From positions 38,044,766 to 38,108,765 of the forward strand of contig CM076147.1 in NCBI GenBank assembly GCA_038025085.1: a stretch of DNA of 64,000 nt. The letters are read 5' to 3'. A model generated the notes under the pieces. That model was not told the origin of the DNA, did not search any database, and saw only the letters and a program-made list of their open reading frames with translations. Source of the stretch: Tetragonia tetragonoides (Eukaryota > Streptophyta > Magnoliopsida > Caryophyllales > Aizoaceae). Each line of letters begins with the position of its first letter. Position 1 is the stretch's first letter. Position numbers and translations under genes: made by a program. This document shows, piece after piece, positions 60,925 to 64,000 of the stretch.

Positions 60925-63900
60925 CTGACATGATGTTAAATGTCAATTTTTCCTCTTTAGGTTTGGCATTCCGGGTCGCTTACCAAGCTCCTCTGCGTTT
61001 AGGGTCAAATAATAACCACAATGATACTCATACCCTTAGAAAAAACAAATTATGTGAGAGGATGGATAAAATTGTCCTTGCTATTTGGGATTTCAGAGGG
61101 TATTTGTAATAGAGTGAAAAAGAGAAGAGGAAAGAAATAGACACGTAAAAATAATTGAAGGTACAATCATTGTATGAAATTCATTTTCCAAATAATAAGG
61201 TACACGGAAATCTTGAATCTAGGAGGTGTCTAGTAATGAGGTAAGTTGGTGTCACCGCACCAAAGCTTTGGTTAATAGATAAAGACATAAGAGTATCATA
61301 TTTTTTTTTAATTGGTATTACTTTTCTTTGTCGCCTCATGCAGATGCAGTCATGCATGAGACCGTCCTACATGAGTTTTGTAAATAGCTATATACACTTT
61401 TTGAGAGCGAGAAATGTGACGGCTCGGCCTTTCATTTGCAATATCTTACTCTTAACCATTAGATAATACTCTATCCTCAAAAATTTGTTTAAGACGGTCT
61501 TATTGTAATTTTGGGTAAGATAAGGGTCACGACTCATGATAAGTGACCCTTACCAGTAGCGGATCTAAGAATTTAGTATTGCAGATGCAAAAAATTTATA
61601 TGGTAATTTATATTTAGAAAATTAATCTTTAAATTTGAGGTCCCTATATTTTACTTCAAAAATTTTGGGGGTCATTAGATTCAATTTAATAATTCACTTG
61701 ATTTTTGTGACATTTTTAACAATAAAGCTTCCCTTTCTAGGAAAAAAATAAAGAGAAAAGCCACTTTGCTGAAGTTAATTAGGCTGATCACTTCAAAAGA
61801 AAAGAAAAAAAAAATTAATAAGGTTGATGACAACATCTTTCGAGTGAAATAATATTAAAGATGTGTTCTTTTCCACTTATTAGACCTTACCCAATTAATG
61901 AAAATAATTGGCAATATTTTTCTCAATAAATAGGAATCAGTGACTAGACATTACTGAATCAGTGAGAATCAGTAGTAGGACTTTAGTCAATCAGTGGCAA
62001 GACCTTACTAAATCAGTGAGAATCAGTGAAATGACCTTACTGAATCAATGGCAAGAATTTACCCAATCAATGAGAATCGATGAAAATAAGTGGAAAAAAA
62101 CACGTGCATTTCTTTGACTTTTAAGAGCACCTGAGGAGAAGTGCCGATGAGAAAACTCATGTTTCTCTCTCCTTTTTTTTATGGATTGTTTCTCTCTCAT
62201 TTGATTGCCCATTGTATAAATTTCAATCAAGACGAGATCAAAAAAAAAATAAAATAAAATAAAATTCAATCAAGACAAGCTTTTGGATCACATCACACTT
62301 GCTGGCAACTTTTTCGAAAAAGGGTACAACCACACTATGTGTGGAAAAATAGTTTCACACAGGTCAATAAGAGTGAAGATAAATAAATTGTTATTTATAA
62401 AAATATATGAAATCAAAAAGAAAAAAGCAAAATAATTCTTATCCCTTCAACAACCCTATTTTGAAATTCAAACCATCCATTTTAAATTTCAAATTCTCAA
62501 ATTTTAAATCTATCTCAAAAGAAAATCTTTTACAAAAATGGAGCTCAAAAATAAAAATAATATAGTATCATTTTGGGTTGGATCTAAAACTATTCACTAA
62601 AGTGGTGTTCACATAGGTTTGGTCACCACCCAACCTAAATTATTATTAGTTTTATTTCTTTTTCTCCATCTTCATCTTGATATCCTTCAGGGCATGGCCA
62701 AATCTGATAATTGCCTCTGAGTATTATATTGACCAGACCACCATCTTCAATTATGAAAATATCCACCACAAATTGGGCATACGAAATATGGAGATAAACA
62801 TATCAAAGTAGGATATGAACGCATCGCTGCTTTACTGCCAATTCTTCTTCAAGGTATTAATGTTTAAAAAATGAATACTAAATGCAGCATCGATAAGGGA
62901 AAGGGATCAGTTAGATTCGCAAACTCAAAAGCGACTTTACCCGTTAGACGTTGCATGCTCACTTGCTCAGTGACTCTTCTTTAACCCAGTCAAACAAACA
63001 TTCCTGTAAAGATTTCCCTTTATGTTTTTTATCCTTATTTTTAGGGAAAATTTAACCACTATTTTCACAGTTTCCCTCCCATCCTCAGTCTTCCCTCCTA
63101 ACTAAATTTTTTTACCTCCTAAATTCTCTCCATCGTGAAATACTTTTCCCCTAATATTATTTGCCACGTATAACACTTTTATTTGCTTGTGTGAAATTAA
63201 ATTTTTACACAATGTGTGGCTAGAAAAGGGTCCAACTTTTTCTGAGATATTTCTGATTTCCCTTATACCCTTTGTCTTTCTCATGTTTGTCTGTTTTTTG
63301 GGGATGCAACTATGGTATTAATTTCTTTCTTTTTTTCCAAGCACAAAGGGTATTTCAAGACATTTTTTTGGGGATGAAGCTGTGGTCCCAGCTGTCCAGC
63401 TAGGTCCGCCACTGACTCCTACATTCCTAACTAGTAACCCCATTTTATTGTAAGTTGGTCTCACACAAGTCTTGTTTAGCTGTGAATTGAATTATGCCTC
63501 TCTGGAATAAAAAACAAAAACAAATAGGATAAGGTTGAGCATGTTTCAACCCAAACCGGTATTACCTATCATGCTAGTGACTCAAACATGAAATCACTCG
63601 ATCTGAATCCATATAATCAACACATTTGATAGGTTATTTGCATGACATCTATACCTAATTTTTGATAGATACTCCCTCCATTTTACAAAAATTTTTTCAC
63701 GATATTCAGTGCACCACTTTAACTTTAAATAATTGTATTTATATGAATATATAAATTATAAAAAACATTGATTTTCGAAAAGTACTATTTAAGATGAATC
63801 TAACCATAGTATTTTTATATTGTCAAATCAATGGTCAAATTTTGTAAACTTGACTTTTAAAAAAATAAATGTTAAGGATTTTTTGAAATAGAGAAAATAT

Positions 63901-64000
63901 TTAAATAGTGAATGAAATAATGAAAACGACGTAAGCATTCTACCTTAAATTTCTTCTTTGGATGTTCTATCTAAATTGTCCGGATTCATTTGATGCATCA
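60925..64000. other. Repeat-rich intergenic end of window
   Basis: No gene recognised. It contains GGTCTCA-family relics (~61480-61560 and ~63410-63475), a GAATCAGTGAGAATCAGT tandem repeat (~61900-62095), and a Stowaway-like start, TACTCCCTCCATTTTACAAA, near 63667 whose right end I could not find. Confidence 0.6.
61900..62095. repeat. Degenerate tandem repeat with AATCAGTGAGAATCAGTG units
   Basis: About five imperfect units alternate GAATCAGTGAGAATCAGT with GACCTTACT-type words. Confidence 0.65.

Overview
This is a gene-poor, transposon-rich stretch of a dicot nuclear genome. The evidence is GT-AG introns, AT-rich intergenic DNA, SINEs, LINEs, MULE and Tourist-like elements, and plant-only protein families. 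The species cannot be named from sequence alone. The many 'GGTCTCACACAAGACTTG' repeat remnants and the long (AAT)n tracts remind me of Caryophyllales genomes, but that is only an impression.

Region by region: (1) 1-4.2 kb, plus strand: 3' part of a VTE6-like phytyl-phosphate kinase gene (DUF92), five exons visible, with one in-frame TGA in exon 3. (2) 6.1-8.9 kb, minus strand: complete three-exon double B-box gene of the BBX22/LZF1 type. (3) 9.63-16.17 kb: a complete Mutator-like element (MULE) with about 60-bp terminal inverted repeats and a 9-bp target duplication matching at 8 of 9 bases. It holds two convergent genes: a plant-mobile-domain gene, and a FAR1-type MULE transposase fused to an OTU cysteine-protease domain. 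Both genes have a tiny first exon and a first intron filled with a palindromic minisatellite plus an (AAT)n tract. (4) 16-27.8 kb: no genes, only a LINE RNase H relic, a ~310-bp GC-rich satellite (six units), foldback elements, a Tourist-like MITE and microsatellites. (5) 27.9-32.3 kb, plus: intact HEI10 (meiotic crossover RING protein) gene. (6) 34.1-40.2 kb, minus, with 5' UTR reaching to ~44 kb: TFIIS-central-domain plus SPOC protein gene. (7) 46-52.3 kb, plus: two tandem SABATH methyltransferase genes with the same exon plan. (8) 52.7-60.9 kb, minus: a decayed NADK3-like (peroxisomal NADH kinase) gene. Its reading frame is broken, its GGDGT motif is altered, its C-terminus is missing, and its third intron hosts a 5'-truncated LINE, a SINE and two DNA elements. 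(9) 61-64 kb: repeats only.

VTE6, BBX22/LZF1 and NADK3 homologues are near neighbours on Arabidopsis chromosome 1 (At1g78620, At1g78600, At1g78590, from memory). The window therefore looks like an ancestral block stretched by insertions, in which two of the three members carry apparent lesions. The best candidate for an under-described system is the MULE at 9.6-16.2 kb, with its transposase-OTU fusion, partner mobile-domain gene and mirrored palindrome arrays.
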